Source: Acidobacteriaceae bacterium (GTDB lineage: Bacteria > Acidobacteriota > Terriglobia > Terriglobales > Acidobacteriaceae). From it: DNA of 5,972 nt. The stretch is taken from contig JASIJX010000384.1 in assembly GCA_030049955.1 (NCBI GenBank), forward strand, positions 1 to 5,972, written 5' to 3'. The position numbers and the translations under genes are program-made. Below the pieces are notes generated by a model that was not told the origin of the DNA, did not search any database, and saw nothing but the letters and a program-made list of their open reading frames with translations. This document shows, in pieces, positions 5,792 through 5,972 of this stretch (within the stretch, counting starts at the first letter, position 1; each line of letters starts with the position of its first letter).

Positions 5792-5909
5792 TTGACGCCG
5801 ATCATTTTCGTCCATGCGGTACATTCTTGCCTGAAGAGGCGCAAGCACGCGAGTGCCCGTTCAACTTGCCGCCCCGCTACACTGGATCAGGAATTTATTG
5901 TGGGGTGAG

Positions 5910-5926
5910 TTGAGCACTCAAGTGCT
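5910..5926 (+). repeat. Two overlapping inverted repeats downstream of the regulator
   Basis: TTGAG/CTCAA (5910-5914 and 5917-5921) and AGCACT/AGTGCT (5913-5918 and 5921-5926), each with a 2-base centre, share bases so that only one can pair at a time. The short run ATTTCCCCC after them is not a convincing terminator tail. They could be an operator for a gene beyond the window or a weak terminator. No coding sequence was recognised from 5792 to 5972. Confidence 0.35.
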
Positions 5927-5972
5927 ATTTCCCCCAAGAAAAGGGCGCCCTGCACACTGCAAATTTCCTACG

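Noticed and set aside
5792..5825. TTGACG plus TACATT as a promoter after the regulator
   Set aside because: The spacing is 22 bases, too long, and nothing better than TGCGGT stands at 17 bases.
5845..5856. GCAC-GCGA-GTGC hairpin as a terminator of the GntR gene
   Set aside because: The stem has only 4 bp and no T-run follows.
5942..5951. Palindrome AGGGCGCCCT
   Set aside because: It has no loop, is short and G+C-rich, and has no neighbouring partner; it is expected by chance in such DNA.

Overview
The window is a G+C-rich bacterial segment with every recognisable gene on the + strand. It is a compact amino-sugar (N-acetylglucosamine) catabolic cluster. The NagB-like protein and the NagA variant look like forms I associate with Acidobacteria (Granulicella/Terriglobus/Edaphobacter-like relatives). 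That taxonomic guess is recollection of family resemblance and was not searched. No rRNA, tRNA, CRISPR array, intact transposase or phage gene is visible.

Layout. (1) Bases 1-1034 hold the 3' part of a gene for a helical-toroid (alpha/alpha-barrel) protein of unknown substrate; its start lies before the window. (2) Bases 1075-2298 encode an N-acylglucosamine 2-epimerase (AGE/RnBP family) starting with GTG. (3) Bases 2295-3437 encode an N-acetylglucosamine-6-phosphate deacetylase (NagA), whose start overlaps the epimerase stop by ATGA. (4) Bases 3434-3655 are a 73-codon ORF, again coupled by ATGA and with a good ribosome binding site, but of unrecognised product; it may be a remnant. (5) Bases 3678-4472 encode a glucosamine-6-phosphate deaminase (NagB family), starting with GTG. 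(6) Bases 4473-4921 are a 449-base stretch without an intact known gene. It holds a short membrane-protein ORF that is probably a permease fragment, then an in-frame continuation past its stop that resembles part of a PqqD domain, then a plausible promoter and operator. (7) Bases 4922-5791 encode a GntR/HutC-family regulator with a UTRA effector domain. (8) Bases 5792-5972 are non-coding as far as I can see, with overlapping small inverted repeats.

How it fits together. The epimerase can interconvert ManNAc and GlcNAc (or act on a related free sugar). NagA removes the acetyl group from GlcNAc-6-phosphate, and NagB converts glucosamine-6-phosphate to fructose-6-phosphate and ammonia. The kinase needed between epimerase and deacetylase, and a working transporter, are not in the window. 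The toroid protein upstream may act on the glycan that supplies the sugar. The regulator is of the NagR/DasR type, which typically senses phosphorylated amino sugars, and a site with partial resemblance to the DasR/NagR operator lies just upstream of it. I found no wholly new system. The items most worth checking are the unassigned toroid protein, the unexplained ORF between nagA and nagB, the mosaic decayed stretch before the regulator, and the NagA active-site loop variant.
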